Shown here one piece after another: positions 26,188 through 34,884 of a stretch of DNA of 64,000 nucleotides; the stretch's first letter is position 1; each line of letters opens with the position of its first letter. The notes beneath the pieces were generated by a model. The model searched no databases. It was not told the origin of the DNA and worked only from the letters and a program-made list of their open reading frames with translations. Made by a program: the position numbers and the translations under genes. This stretch comes from Chloroflexota bacterium (GTDB taxonomy: Bacteria > Chloroflexota > Dehalococcoidia > Tepidiformales > Tepidiformaceae), in NCBI GenBank assembly GCA_016191435.1, contig JACPOQ010000001.1, positions 124,001 to 188,000 of the forward strand, given 5' to 3'.

Positions 26188-26955
26188 TCAGCGGCCTCCA
26201 AACTGGCCGACGGAGCCGGCTGCCTGGTCGAGGGTGGAATCGAGCTTCGCGATGATGGTCTGGTTCGCCTGGAACGTGCGCTGGACGGCCAACAGGCTCG
26301 TCATTTCGTCCACGAGGTTGCTGTTCGAACGTTCGATGAAGCCCTGGCGGATGCCGCCGTTGACGGCCTGGCCCTGCGCAGTGGAGGTGAAGTAGGCCTC
26401 GCCGGCGCGCTTGAGGCTGGTGGGGCTGAAGTCCAGCACCTGGAGCTGGCCGAGGAGGTCGCCGGCGGCGTTGGCGATGGCGCCATCGGCGGTGACGGCG
26501 ACCGGGTCGCCGCCGATGTTGAGGCGGCCGCCATCGGCGCCGAGCACGTAGTTGCCCTGGCTGGTCACGAGGTCGCCGGCGGCATCGCGGTTGAAGCGGC
26601 CGTCGCGGGTGTAGAAGACCTGGCCGGTGGGCGATTGGACCGCGAAGAAGCCGGTGTTGGCGGCGAGGTCCAGCTCGTTGCCGGTCTGTTCGAGCGCGCC
26701 CTGGGTGTAATCGGTGGCGAACTCGGCGACGAACTGGCCGGTGCCAATCTGGCCGACGACGCCCTGGATGCGCACGGCGAGGGGGGCGACCACCGGCGTC
26801 TGCTGGGAGAGCAGCACGTCGGCGAACGACTCCTGCGAGGCGACTTCGCGCTTGAAGCCGGCGGTGTTGGCGTTGGCCACGTTGTTGGCGAGCACGTCCT
26901 GGTATTTCCAGGCGGCCTCCATGGAGCTGAAGGCGGAGTAGAGACCCTTAATCAC
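26188..26955 (-). CDS. flgF: Flagellar rod/hook-basal body protein, FlgF-like
   Basis: A 255-residue axial protein beginning MIKGLYSAFSSMEAAWKYQ followed by DVLANNVANANTAGFKRE. The C-terminal signature is VDEMTSLLAVQRTFQANQTIIAKLDSTLDQA. The N-terminus (MIKGLYSAFSSM) is FlgF-like. Its start overlaps the preceding LPDTG-protein gene by eight bases. Together with the next gene it supplies rod subunits. The early rod genes (flgB, flgC, fliE) and the hook gene flgE are not in this window. Confidence 0.82.
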   Translation of the reverse strand: MIKGLYSAFSSMEAAWKYQDVLANNVANANTAGFKREVASQESFADVLLSQQTPVVAPLAVRIQGVVGQIGTGQFVAEFATDYTQGALEQTGNELDLAANTGFFAVQSPTGQVFYTRDGRFNRDAAGDLVTSQGNYVLGADGGRLNIGGDPVAVTADGAIANAAGDLLGQLQVLDFSPTSLKRAGEAYFTSTAQGQAVNGGIRQGFIERSNSNLVDEMTSLLAVQRTFQANQTIIAKLDSTLDQAAGSVGQFGGR

Positions 26956-27568
26956 GATGGTGGCTCCGTTTCCAGCGGCGGCCGCTGTTGATCGCGAAGG
27001 CGGCGACGGCCATGGCGCCCGCGGTGTAGAGGATGCGGCTCCACGGGAACCCGGGCGGGGGCTCGCCGGTGTCCGGCAGCGTGGCGGGGCGGACGTCGCC
27101 GTTCTGGCCGGCCGCGGGGTTATCGCTGATAACGGTGAAGCGGCCGGCGATGGACTTCTGGGCGGGCATCGCGCCGGCCGTGGCGCTGGCGGCGCGCGCC
27201 GCGACGATGAAGACGTTGTAGTCGTAGTTGTCGAGGCCGGCGAGCTTCGTCTCGATGGTGCCGACGCCGCTGGCGGGGATGTCCAGCGTGGCGACGAAGA
27301 ACGGCTTCCCGGTCCCGCCGGCGAGCCAGCCCTCGTAGGTGTACCCCTCGATGGGCTTGAGGTTCTTCAGCTCGATGCGCGCGTAGGCCTCGGCGAAGCT
27401 GAATTCGAGGACCCCTTCGGCTTCGCGCGGGCCGAAGTTGGAGACGCCGGCGAGGTAGGTGAGCTTCACGAGCTGCGGGACGCCGTTGGCGCGCGCGCTG
27501 CCGCTGGCGCTCGTGAACACGAGCAGCAGCGCGGCGAGCGAGAGCAGCACTGGCAGCAGGCGCTTCAT
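26948..27568 (-). CDS. Exported protein with LPDTG-type sortase signal inside the flagellar operon
   Basis: A 206-residue protein with a signal peptide (MKRLLPVLLSLAALLLVFTS), a beta-rich body of about 120 residues (VKLTYLAGVSNFGPREAEGVLEF, YEGWLAGGTGKPFFVATLD), and a C-terminus LPDTG (164-168), hydrophobic helix (about 177-194) and basic tail RRWKRSHH. That layout is the classical sortase cell-wall sorting signal. It is placed between fliA and the rod genes, overlapping both neighbours. The body resembles anti-sigma-K/lipocalin-like surface domains only vaguely. Possibly a wall-anchored collar or bushing for the flagellum; that is inference. Confidence 0.75.
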   Translation of the reverse strand: MKRLLPVLLSLAALLLVFTSASGSARANGVPQLVKLTYLAGVSNFGPREAEGVLEFSFAEAYARIELKNLKPIEGYTYEGWLAGGTGKPFFVATLDIPASGVGTIETKLAGLDNYDYNVFIVAARAASATAGAMPAQKSIAGRFTVISDNPAAGQNGDVRPATLPDTGEPPPGFPWSRILYTAGAMAVAAFAINSGRRWKRSHHRD

Positions 27569-27903
27569 CAGGCGACGCTCCCCCGGCGGCGGAGGAGGAG
27601 GCGGACTTCCTCTTCGCTCTTGTTCATGCGGCGGGCGAGCGTCGCGACATCGAGGCCGCCGGCAGCGGCGGCCGGGCGGGGGAACGGGGTGGCCGGGGGC
27701 TCGAAGCTGGGGACCGGGGAATAGGCCTCGCGGGCTGCGCGGGCGGTCGCGGCGGAGCGGCCGGCCGTCTGCATCCGCGGGGCGCCGGCGCGGCGGCGGC
27801 GGGGGACGTCCCGGCGGAGCTCCTGCAGCTGCATGTAGAGGTAGGCCAATCCCGCCAGGCAGACGAGTTGCGAGATGGCGACGAGGGCGAGGGCGTCGTT
27901 CAT
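27568..27903 (-). CDS. Small membrane-anchored protein downstream of fliA (SwrB/DUF6115-like)
   Basis: A 111-residue protein with an N-terminal membrane helix (LVAISQLVCLAGLAYLYMQLQ), a basic Ala/Pro-rich linker and a C-terminal helix-turn-helix-like segment (LDVATLARRMNKSEEEVRLLLRRRG). The architecture and position beside sigma-28 match the SwrB/DUF6115 group of Firmicutes, where SwrB promotes assembly of the flagellar export machinery. Sequence similarity outside the C-terminal helices is not obvious, so this is an architecture- and context-based call. The ATG/stop overlap with the next gene indicates cotranscription. Confidence 0.65.
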   Translation of the reverse strand: MNDALALVAISQLVCLAGLAYLYMQLQELRRDVPRRRRAGAPRMQTAGRSAATARAAREAYSPVPSFEPPATPFPRPAAAAGGLDVATLARRMNKSEEEVRLLLRRRGSVA

Positions 27904-27916
27904 TGCGGGACCCCTT

Positions 27917-28666
27917 TCAGGCGCGGTCGCGGGCGAGGCGGGCGCGCAAGCGGCTGAGCGCGCGGCCGTGGAGCTGGCAGACGCGAGATTCGGAGATTTC
28001 GAGGATCTGGGCGATTTCCTTCATCGTCATCTCGTCCTTGTAGTAGAGCGAGACGATGAGCCATTCGCGTTCGGGGAGGCCCTTCACCGCGCCCGAAAGG
28101 GCATCGAGCATCTGGCGCTTTTCGAGGCGGCGGGTGAAATCCTCTTCGTTGGGGTCGGCGGGCATCTCGGTCGACCCGGAGCCTTCGTTGTTGTCGTCGC
28201 GCTCCAGCAGGCCATCGAGCGAGACGGTGACCCAGCTCGAATCGACGAGCATGCCGTTGTACTGCTCGCGCGTCATGCCGAGGGCCGTCGAGAGCTCGGT
28301 GTCGGTGGGCTCGCGGCCCAATTCGGCGGTCAGCGAGACGGTGGCGGCTTCGAGGCGCTTCACCTTCTGGCGGACGGAGCGCGGCAGCCGGTCGAGCGCG
28401 CGGAGGTTATCGATGATGGCGCCGCGGATGCGGCTGATGGCGTAGGTCTCGAACTTCACGCCCTTGCTGTCGTCGAAGCGGTCGAGGGCCTCGATCAGGC
28501 CGATCGTGCCGTAGCTGAGGATGTCCTCGTAATCGAGGATGGCGGGCAGGCCGATGGCGAGGCGCCCAACGACGTACTTCACCAGCGGCGCGTATTGCAT
28601 GATCGCGGAATCGCGCGTGCTGCTGGTGGGGCGGGCGGCTTCACTGGTGTAGGCCATGGGTGGCAC
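27917..28666 (-). CDS. fliA: RNA polymerase sigma factor FliA/SigD (sigma-28)
   Basis: A 249-residue sigma-70-family factor of the motility class. Region 2 is YAPLVKYVVGRLAIGLPAILDYEDILSYGTIGLIEALDRFD followed by FETYAISRIRGAIIDNLR. Region 3 has REPTDTELSTALGM. Region 4 is LPEREWLIVSLYYKDEMTMKEIAQILEISESRVCQLH. It directs late flagellar and chemotaxis transcription and is held by FlgM, encoded downstream in the same operon. ATG start MPPMAYTSEAARP. Confidence 0.95.
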   Translation of the reverse strand: MPPMAYTSEAARPTSSTRDSAIMQYAPLVKYVVGRLAIGLPAILDYEDILSYGTIGLIEALDRFDDSKGVKFETYAISRIRGAIIDNLRALDRLPRSVRQKVKRLEAATVSLTAELGREPTDTELSTALGMTREQYNGMLVDSSWVTVSLDGLLERDDNNEGSGSTEMPADPNEEDFTRRLEKRQMLDALSGAVKGLPEREWLIVSLYYKDEMTMKEIAQILEISESRVCQLHGRALSRLRARLARDRA

Positions 28667-28677
28667 TCCTCAGGTTG

Positions 28678-28932
28678 TCAGGCATCGGTGTCTCGCGGTT
28701 CGTCGCGGTGGTGGGCATCGGGCGCCGGCGCCGGCCGGGGCACGAAGCCCACGGTCAGCACCGCTTCGGCGCCGAAGCCAAGCGCAGCAAAGATGATGAA
28801 GACGAAGACTCCCCGGAGGAGCGTGTAATCGAAGGAGGCGCCGGCGCGGCGGCCGAGCCAGACGCTCATGATGGCCACAGCGAGGGCCAGGTAGACCGCG
28901 AGGCGGGCGACGACGAAGGGCCGGAGCGTCAT
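28678..28932 (-). CDS. Small two-helix membrane protein in the flagellar operon
   Basis: An 84-residue protein with two hydrophobic helices (about residues 8-24 and 38-60) and a charged, His/Asp-rich C-terminal tail. Its ATG overlaps the stop of the PilZ gene (ATGA) and it precedes fliA by 11 bases, so it is expressed with them. Not recognised; no motif. Motility-related by context only. Confidence 0.6.
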   Translation of the reverse strand: MTLRPFVVARLAVYLALAVAIMSVWLGRRAGASFDYTLLRGVFVFIIFAALGFGAEAVLTVGFVPRPAPAPDAHHRDEPRDTDA

Positions 28933-29615
28933 AGCTGGCCCAGCCGCCGGAGTTCGAGCTGGCGCTTCATCAGGTAGCGGGCGATGAGGTCACGGCCCTG
29001 GCGGGGCAGGTCCAGGAACATGCAATGGACCTGGTGGTTGCGGTAGCCGTAGCGCGGGTAATCGACGGAGATGACGCGCATGCGCGCCAGCAGGACGCCA
29101 ACTTCGGGCAGGGCGACTTCGATGCCGAGCCGTTCGCCGGCGTTCACGGGCTGGCGCGTGCTGAGGCAGAGGCCGCCCTCGCTGAGGTCCACGAGGGTGC
29201 CCTCGAGCGGGAGCATTGACTCCTGGTTTTCGCCGTCGATGACGAGGCGGTAGACGGACGACGGCTGGAGCGCGGTATCGAGCCGGTAGGCGTTGCGGCG
29301 GTCGGTGGAATCGATACGGCGGGGCAACGAGAGCACGTCGCAGGCTTTGGCGGTGCCGATGACACGGGTGGTGAACTGGTAGCCCTGGCGGTCGACGGAG
29401 TAGACGGCGCGGAAGACGCCGCCCAGGGGCAGGGGCGTGACCTTGAGGTTGCGGATCGGGACGAGGACAGCGATGCCGCTCTCGGTGATCTCCTCGATGC
29501 AGGTCGAATACGTGTCCAACCGATCAGCCACCCTTTTTTCCAAACGCAGGGCGACGCCCGGCGCCAACCCCTGGCCGTAGAACGGATTCTCACGCGCTGG
29601 CGACGAGCTGCCCAT
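28929..29615 (-). CDS. PilZ-domain flagellar brake protein (YcgR-like)
   Basis: A 228-residue protein with an N-terminal YcgR/PilZN domain (residues about 15-110) and a C-terminal PilZ domain. The cyclic-di-GMP motif is visible as RRNAYR followed by DLSEGG (consensus RxxxR ... D/NxSxxG). YcgR proteins slow the motor when c-di-GMP is high, by contacting MotA or FliG. The ATG at 29615 is preceded by GGAGAGG. It overlaps the 3' end of flhF by 26 bases. A longer reading frame from 29693 is inside flhF and unlikely. Confidence 0.85.
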   Translation of the reverse strand: MGSSSPARENPFYGQGLAPGVALRLEKRVADRLDTYSTCIEEITESGIAVLVPIRNLKVTPLPLGGVFRAVYSVDRQGYQFTTRVIGTAKACDVLSLPRRIDSTDRRNAYRLDTALQPSSVYRLVIDGENQESMLPLEGTLVDLSEGGLCLSTRQPVNAGERLGIEVALPEVGVLLARMRVISVDYPRYGYRNHQVHCMFLDLPRQGRDLIARYLMKRQLELRRLGQL

Positions 29616-30921
29616 CGGTCCTCTCCCCGTTCCGCATCGGACAAATCCCTGATGCGAGCGTCCATGGGTCGGCCAGCCCGACACCACTGCCAACGTCCCT
29701 CCCTGAGGATAAAAAGGCGATGCCCAGGCCCGCTTCGATTGCCAGGGAGAGAGCTGGTGTCAGGTCGGTGGATAGATCGGTGAACGTCAGGATGGCGCCC
29801 GAGAAGGCGCCCAAATCGAAGGCGTTGGTCGTGGCCTCGAGGGCGCCGCGCTGCCAGTGGCCGGGGATCGCGAGGTAGGCGTGGTGGATGCTGCCGTGCA
29901 GCGCGATCTCCGGGAACGGGCCGGCGGCGACATCGGCGAAGAGGCAGGCGCCCGGCCGGGCCTTGCCGAGAGCGGCGGCGATGGCCTCGGGGTCGAAGGC
30001 ATCGACGACGTGCAGGCCGGCGGCTTCGCCATAGGCGTGGACCTGTTCGCGGGCGGCGGCGCGGCTGCTATCGGCGGCGATGAGCACGGTTTCGCGGCCG
30101 GAATCGCAGCAATCGAGCGCCATGCGCAGGAGCGCGGTGGTGCGCCCGGCCGAGGGCGGGCCCTGGAGCGTTACGAGCGCGCGGCGGTCCTCAGCGGGGA
30201 AGCGCGTGGGCAGGGCGGCGAGGGCGCCGGCGAGCGCCTCGGCGGGGCCGGCTTCGCCCGGCGCGAGGCGGAGGACGGCCGCGGCGGCTTCGCGCGACAA
30301 ACCTGCCAGCTCTAGCTCGCCGGCGAGCCCACGGGGTGGCGCGTGGGGGTGGAGGTCGAACATGCGCGCGGCCGGTTGCTCTTCGCCGTGCCGGGGGCCG
30401 GCGGGCGCCGCCGGGCGCGGGGCCCAGCGGACCGGCGGGGGCGCCTCTTCCGAGGGCAGGTCCTCGAAGGTGCGGGCGGGCTGCCAGCGCGGTCCGCGCG
30501 CGGGGTCCTGCGAGTTTGGGGCCGGGGCGTCGTGCGCCCCGCGCGGGGTGGACGGTGCTTCGCCAACGAAGCCTTCCATCCAGCCGGCGTGGCCGTCACC
30601 GGCGGAGGCGGGGGCGGCGAGGCGCGGGGGCGGCAGCTGGTCCGGTTCCCGGGCGACCATGTCCTCGAGGTCGCCGATGGTCGGCCGTGGCTTCGCGATC
30701 TGGAGGCGCCCGAGCGCCCCATCGACCATTGTCCACTGCAGGTCCAGCGCGAGGTCCGGCTGGGTATCCGGGGCGGCGGCGAGCAGCTCGATGAGCGGTT
30801 CGGCGCCCTCGCGGTAGAGGCTGCGCGTGCGGACGATGACGGCTTCGGGCCCGAACTCGCGCCGGACGCGGTCATAGAGCCGCATCATGTCGTTACCGAT
30901 GAATCGCTTCGTTTCCAACAT
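29590..30921 (-). CDS. flhF: FlhF-like SRP-type GTPase with degenerate nucleotide site
   Basis: A 443-residue protein. The N-terminus MLETKRFIGNDMMRLYDRVRREFGPEAVIVRTR is the FlhF B-domain, a long Pro/Ala-rich linker runs to about residue 195, and the N and G domains follow. The P-loop reads GPPSAGRTT (254-262), so the usual Lys is Arg260. The later G motifs are also altered: DVAAG where DTAGR is expected, and TFTDLS where TKLDE is expected. FlhF sets flagellar position and number; this one may not hydrolyse GTP. flhG is absent next to it. Its start overlaps flhA by 29 bases. Confidence 0.85.
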   Translation of the reverse strand: MLETKRFIGNDMMRLYDRVRREFGPEAVIVRTRSLYREGAEPLIELLAAAPDTQPDLALDLQWTMVDGALGRLQIAKPRPTIGDLEDMVAREPDQLPPPRLAAPASAGDGHAGWMEGFVGEAPSTPRGAHDAPAPNSQDPARGPRWQPARTFEDLPSEEAPPPVRWAPRPAAPAGPRHGEEQPAARMFDLHPHAPPRGLAGELELAGLSREAAAAVLRLAPGEAGPAEALAGALAALPTRFPAEDRRALVTLQGPPSAGRTTALLRMALDCCDSGRETVLIAADSSRAAAREQVHAYGEAAGLHVVDAFDPEAIAAALGKARPGACLFADVAAGPFPEIALHGSIHHAYLAIPGHWQRGALEATTNAFDLGAFSGAILTFTDLSTDLTPALSLAIEAGLGIAFLSSGRDVGSGVGLADPWTLASGICPMRNGERTDGQLVASA

Positions 30922-33004
30922 TCACCTCGATGTTTCCCACGGCTTCGACCGCGGTCTGGGGCGTGATTTCCGCAAAGGAGAGGACAGTGACGTTCGGCAA
31001 GCGCCGTTCGAGCAGCCGCCGGAAGGCGAGCCGGATGCGCGATGAGCAGAGGATGACCGGGTCCTTCCCCGAGCTGGCGACGCGTTCGACTTCGGCGCCG
31101 ACCACGCCGAGCAGGCGCTGCAACTGCCAGGGCGGGAGCGCGACGGTGCTGCCGCGGTCGCCCTGCTGGATCGACTGCGCGATCTCGTCCTCGGTGCGCG
31201 GCCCGACCGTGATGACGGTGAGGGTGCCGCCTTCATCCGCGTGCTGGCGGCTGATCTGGCGGGCCAGCGAGGCGCGCGCATACTCGGTCAGGAGGTCGAC
31301 GTCGCGCGTCAGGCGCCCGTGGGTGGCGAGCGCTTCGCAGACGGTGACGAGGTCGCGGATGGAGACGCGCTCGCTGAGGAGGTTCTGGAGGACTTCCTGG
31401 ACTTCGCCGACGGTGAGTGTCGTGGGCACCAGGTCCTCGACAAGGGTGGGGTAGTCGTTCCGCATGTTTTCGAGCAGGTTCTGCGTGTCCTGGCGGCTCA
31501 AAAGGTCGGGGGCGAAGCGCTTCACGAGCTCGGTGAGGTGCGTGGCGAGCACGGACTCGGCATCGACGACGGTGTAGCCGAGCAACTCGGCGCGCTCCTT
31601 GTGGGCGGGCGGGATCCAGCGCGCGGGCAGGCCGAAGGCTGGCTCGATCGTCTCCGACCCGGGGATGTCGCCCTCGGCGGTGCCGGGGTCCATGGCCAGG
31701 TACTGCCCGGGCATGAGCGTGCCGCGGGCAATCTCGACGCCGCGCAGCTTGACGACGTAGGCGTTGGGGGCGTGCTGGAGGTTGTCGCGCACGCGCACCG
31801 TCGGCAGGACGATGCCGAGATCGAGCGCGAGCTGGCGGCGGATCATGGTGATGCGACGGAGGAGGCCGCCGCCGGCGCGCTCATCGACGATGGGGATCAG
31901 CCCGTAGCCGACCTCAACCTCGAGCGGGTCGACGGACATCATCTGGATGACCTGCTGGGGGCCAAGCTGTTCCGGCTCCGGGGCGCGGATGGGCGCCGGG
32001 GCGTTGCGGAGCGCTTCTTCGTGGTTCTGCTGGCGCTTGACCAGGTAGGCGCCGCCGATGGCGATGCCGGCCACGGCGAAGAACGGGAGCTTCGGCAGCC
32101 CCGGGAGCATCGCGAAGACAATGAGCATGCCGCCGGCGATATAGAGCGGCCGCGACTGCGAGGTGAGCTGCGCGAACATCTGGTTGCCGAGGTTCGTCGT
32201 GCCCGCCGCGCGGGTGACGATGATGCCCGTGGCGGTGCTGATGAGCAGGGCCGGGAGCTGGGAGACGAGCCCGTCGCCGACGCTGAGGAGCGCGAACTTC
32301 TGGAGCGCGTCGCCGGCGCTGTAGCCCTGCTGAAGCATACCCACGGCGAGCCCGCCGATGAGGTTGACGAGGATGATGACGATCCCGGCGATGGCGTCGC
32401 CCTTGACGAACTTGCTCGCGCCGTCCATGGCGCCATAGAAGTCGGCCTCATCGGCGATGGCCTTGCGGCGGAGACGGGCCGCGTGCTCATCGATGAGGCC
32501 GGCGTTGAGGTCGGCGTCGATCGCCATCTGCTTGCCGGGCATGGCATCGAGGGTGAAGCGCGCGGCCACCTCGGCGACGCGCCCGGCGCCGTTCGTGATC
32601 ACGACGAACTGGATCACCACGAGGATGAAGAAGACGACGATGCCCACGACCAGGTTGCCGCCGATGACGAAGCTGCCGAAGGAGCGGACGACGTTGCCCG
32701 CATCGCCATTGAGCAGGATCAGGCGTGACGTGGAGACGTTGAGCGCCAGCCGGAAGAGCGTGGTGATCAGCAGCATGGGAGGGAAGACAGAGAACTTCAT
32801 CGGGTCGTCGGTGTAGACGGCGACCAGCAGGATGGTGACCGAAGCGGCGAGGTTGATGGTCAGCAGGAGGTCGAGCAGCGCCTTCGGCAACGGGATGATG
32901 AGCATCCCAATGATGACGATGATGCCGATGGCGAGCAGCACATCGGTCTGGCCGAGGATGCGGGAGAAGCCCGTGCGGGGGGCGGCGGCAGCGTGGACAG
33001 CCAT
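30893..33004 (-). CDS. flhA: Flagellar type III export gate protein FlhA
   Basis: A 703-residue export gate component. The first about 330 residues hold eight membrane helices with the FHIPEP signature region (ARFTLDAMPGKQMAIDADLNAGL, then RRKAIADEADFYGAMDGASKFVKGDA). The cytoplasmic C-domain (about 370-703) docks substrates and chaperones. Length and order are normal. It sits between flhB and flhF, an arrangement common in Gram-positive-type flagellar operons. Confidence 0.97.
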   Translation of the reverse strand: MAVHAAAAPRTGFSRILGQTDVLLAIGIIVIIGMLIIPLPKALLDLLLTINLAASVTILLVAVYTDDPMKFSVFPPMLLITTLFRLALNVSTSRLILLNGDAGNVVRSFGSFVIGGNLVVGIVVFFILVVIQFVVITNGAGRVAEVAARFTLDAMPGKQMAIDADLNAGLIDEHAARLRRKAIADEADFYGAMDGASKFVKGDAIAGIVIILVNLIGGLAVGMLQQGYSAGDALQKFALLSVGDGLVSQLPALLISTATGIIVTRAAGTTNLGNQMFAQLTSQSRPLYIAGGMLIVFAMLPGLPKLPFFAVAGIAIGGAYLVKRQQNHEEALRNAPAPIRAPEPEQLGPQQVIQMMSVDPLEVEVGYGLIPIVDERAGGGLLRRITMIRRQLALDLGIVLPTVRVRDNLQHAPNAYVVKLRGVEIARGTLMPGQYLAMDPGTAEGDIPGSETIEPAFGLPARWIPPAHKERAELLGYTVVDAESVLATHLTELVKRFAPDLLSRQDTQNLLENMRNDYPTLVEDLVPTTLTVGEVQEVLQNLLSERVSIRDLVTVCEALATHGRLTRDVDLLTEYARASLARQISRQHADEGGTLTVITVGPRTEDEIAQSIQQGDRGSTVALPPWQLQRLLGVVGAEVERVASSGKDPVILCSSRIRLAFRRLLERRLPNVTVLSFAEITPQTAVEAVGNIEVNVGNEAIHR

Positions 33005-33007
33005 CGT

Positions 33008-34102
33008 TCAGGACGCTCCCCGCGGGTTGGTGGAGGGGGCGCGGCGGGCGCCGGGGCGGCCGCGGAGCGCGTAGACCCAGGCGAGCACCTCGGCGACGGC
33101 GTGGAAGAGGCTCGCGGGGACATACTGGCCGACGGGGACGGCGGCATAGAGCGCACGCGCGAGCGGCGGCTCTTCGAGCACGGGGATGCCGGCCTTGCGC
33201 CCGATCTCCTTGATGCGCTGGGCGAGGAACTGCTCGCCCTTCGCGACCACCATCGGCGCCTGCATGTTCACCGGGTCGTACTTGACGGCGACGGCGTAGT
33301 GCGTCGGGTTCGTGACGATCACGTCGGCCTTCGGGACGGCGGCCATCATGCGGTTCATCAGGGCCTGGCGGCGGCGGCGGATGGCGGCTTTGACCTGCGG
33401 GTCGCCGTCGCTCTCCTTCATCTCCTGCTTCACTTCCTGCTTGGTCATGCGCAGGCTCGTCATGAACTTGCGGCGCTGCCAGGCCCAATCGAGCACGGCA
33501 AGGAGGAAGAGGACGGCGGCGCCGCGGAGCGCGATATCGAAGCCGAGCTGGCCGAGGCGGGCGCCGGCGGCGGGGATGGCGACCTGGCTCATGTTGGCGA
33601 TCTCGGCCATGCGGCCGCGCAGCGTGATGAAGACGACGATGGCCGTCACGCTCATCTTCGCGAGCGCCTTGCCGAGGCTCACGGCGCCATCGGCGGAGAA
33701 GAAGATGCGCTTCGCGTTCTTCGCGGGGTTGATGGCGCCGACCTTCGGCTTGAGGCCGGCGCCGCTGAACATCAGACCGGTCTGGCTGACGTTCAGGACG
33801 ATGCCGGCGAGGGCGAGGAGCGCGAGCAAGGGGGCGAGCGTCTTCAGCAACTGGAGGGTGGCGCCGCGGCCCAGCGCCATGGCGGAATCGGGTGTGAGCT
33901 CCTGCTTGCTGTTCTGCCCGAGGCCATCGCGGACGATGGCGGCCATATCGTTCCAGATGTTCGGCCCGAGCTGGCGAAGGGCGATGACCGCGACCAGCAG
34001 CACGCCCACAGAGACGAGCTCCTGGCTCTTCGCGGTCTGGCCCTTCTTGCGCGCCTCCTCGCGGCGATGGGGCGTTGCCGCTTCAGTGCGTTCGCTGCTC
34101 AT
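33008..34102 (-). CDS. flhB: Flagellar export switch protein FlhB
   Basis: A 364-residue FlhB with four N-terminal membrane helices and a cytoplasmic domain with the self-cleavage motif NPTH (residues 265-268 in VIVTNPTHYAVAVKYD). Cleavage there switches export from rod/hook to filament substrates. The N-terminus SSERTEAATPHRREEARKKGQ is family-typical. It overlaps the fliR stop by one base. Confidence 0.97.
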   Translation of the reverse strand: MSSERTEAATPHRREEARKKGQTAKSQELVSVGVLLVAVIALRQLGPNIWNDMAAIVRDGLGQNSKQELTPDSAMALGRGATLQLLKTLAPLLALLALAGIVLNVSQTGLMFSGAGLKPKVGAINPAKNAKRIFFSADGAVSLGKALAKMSVTAIVVFITLRGRMAEIANMSQVAIPAAGARLGQLGFDIALRGAAVLFLLAVLDWAWQRRKFMTSLRMTKQEVKQEMKESDGDPQVKAAIRRRRQALMNRMMAAVPKADVIVTNPTHYAVAVKYDPVNMQAPMVVAKGEQFLAQRIKEIGRKAGIPVLEEPPLARALYAAVPVGQYVPASLFHAVAEVLAWVYALRGRPGARRAPSTNPRGAS

Positions 34103-34875
34103 CAGCGCGCCCCCAGCAGGGCTTCGCTGGAGCCAACCATCGAGCCGCCGATGACGCTCTGCATAAGCTGCGTGGTCGCGGGCAGCGCGGCGATGAGCAC
34201 CAGCAGGCCGACGCCGATCTTGACCGGCATGCCGACGACGAGGATGTTCGCCTGCGGGACCGTGCGGGCCACGAGGCCCATGCCGACATCCGTGAGGAAG
34301 AGCGCGACGACCACGGGCATGGCGATGCGCACGGCCGTGACCATGAGGCCGGCAGCGAGGCCGGCAATCGCGCCGGACTGGAGCATGAGCGGGTTGAAGG
34401 TGCCGAGCGGGACGGCGCGGATGGTCTCGGCGAGCGCCTGGATGATGAGGTAGTGGCCGTTCATGCTGAAGAACACGAGCGTCACGAGGATCGCGTAGAA
34501 CTGGTCGAAGGCGCCGAACTGGGCGCCGGTAATGGGGTCGTAGACGGCGCCAAGGCCGAAGCCCATCTGGATGCCGAGGATCTGAGAGCCCATCTGGATG
34601 CCGGCGAAGACCAGGTGCATCGCCAGCCCAAGGGCGAGGCCAAAGAGCGCTTCGCTGAGCACGCCGGCGGCGATCCGGGTGTAGTCCTGGGGCGCGGCGG
34701 GCAGGTTTTCGGCATTGAGCGAGACCATGACGAGCGAGAAGAAGACGGCGAAGCCGATGCGCGCCTGCGCGGGGATGGCCTTGTGGCTCAGCAGCGGCGC
34801 GGACACGAGCACGCCGCTCGTCCGCATGAGGATGAGCAGGAAGCCCCAGGCCAGCTCAGGCGAAAGGTTCAGCAC
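34102..34875 (-). CDS. fliR: Flagellar export protein FliR
   Basis: A 257-residue polytopic export-gate subunit. Family features include FLLILMRTSGVLVSAPLLSHKAIPAQARIGFAV, the central VFAGIQMGSQILGIQMGFGLGAVYDP, and a C-terminal MPVKIGVGLLVLIAALP. It forms the export pore with FliP and FliQ, encoded upstream. It abuts flhB. Confidence 0.95.
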   Translation of the reverse strand: MLNLSPELAWGFLLILMRTSGVLVSAPLLSHKAIPAQARIGFAVFFSLVMVSLNAENLPAAPQDYTRIAAGVLSEALFGLALGLAMHLVFAGIQMGSQILGIQMGFGLGAVYDPITGAQFGAFDQFYAILVTLVFFSMNGHYLIIQALAETIRAVPLGTFNPLMLQSGAIAGLAAGLMVTAVRIAMPVVVALFLTDVGMGLVARTVPQANILVVGMPVKIGVGLLVLIAALPATTQLMQSVIGGSMVGSSEALLGAR

Positions 34876-34884
34876 CGGTCTCTC

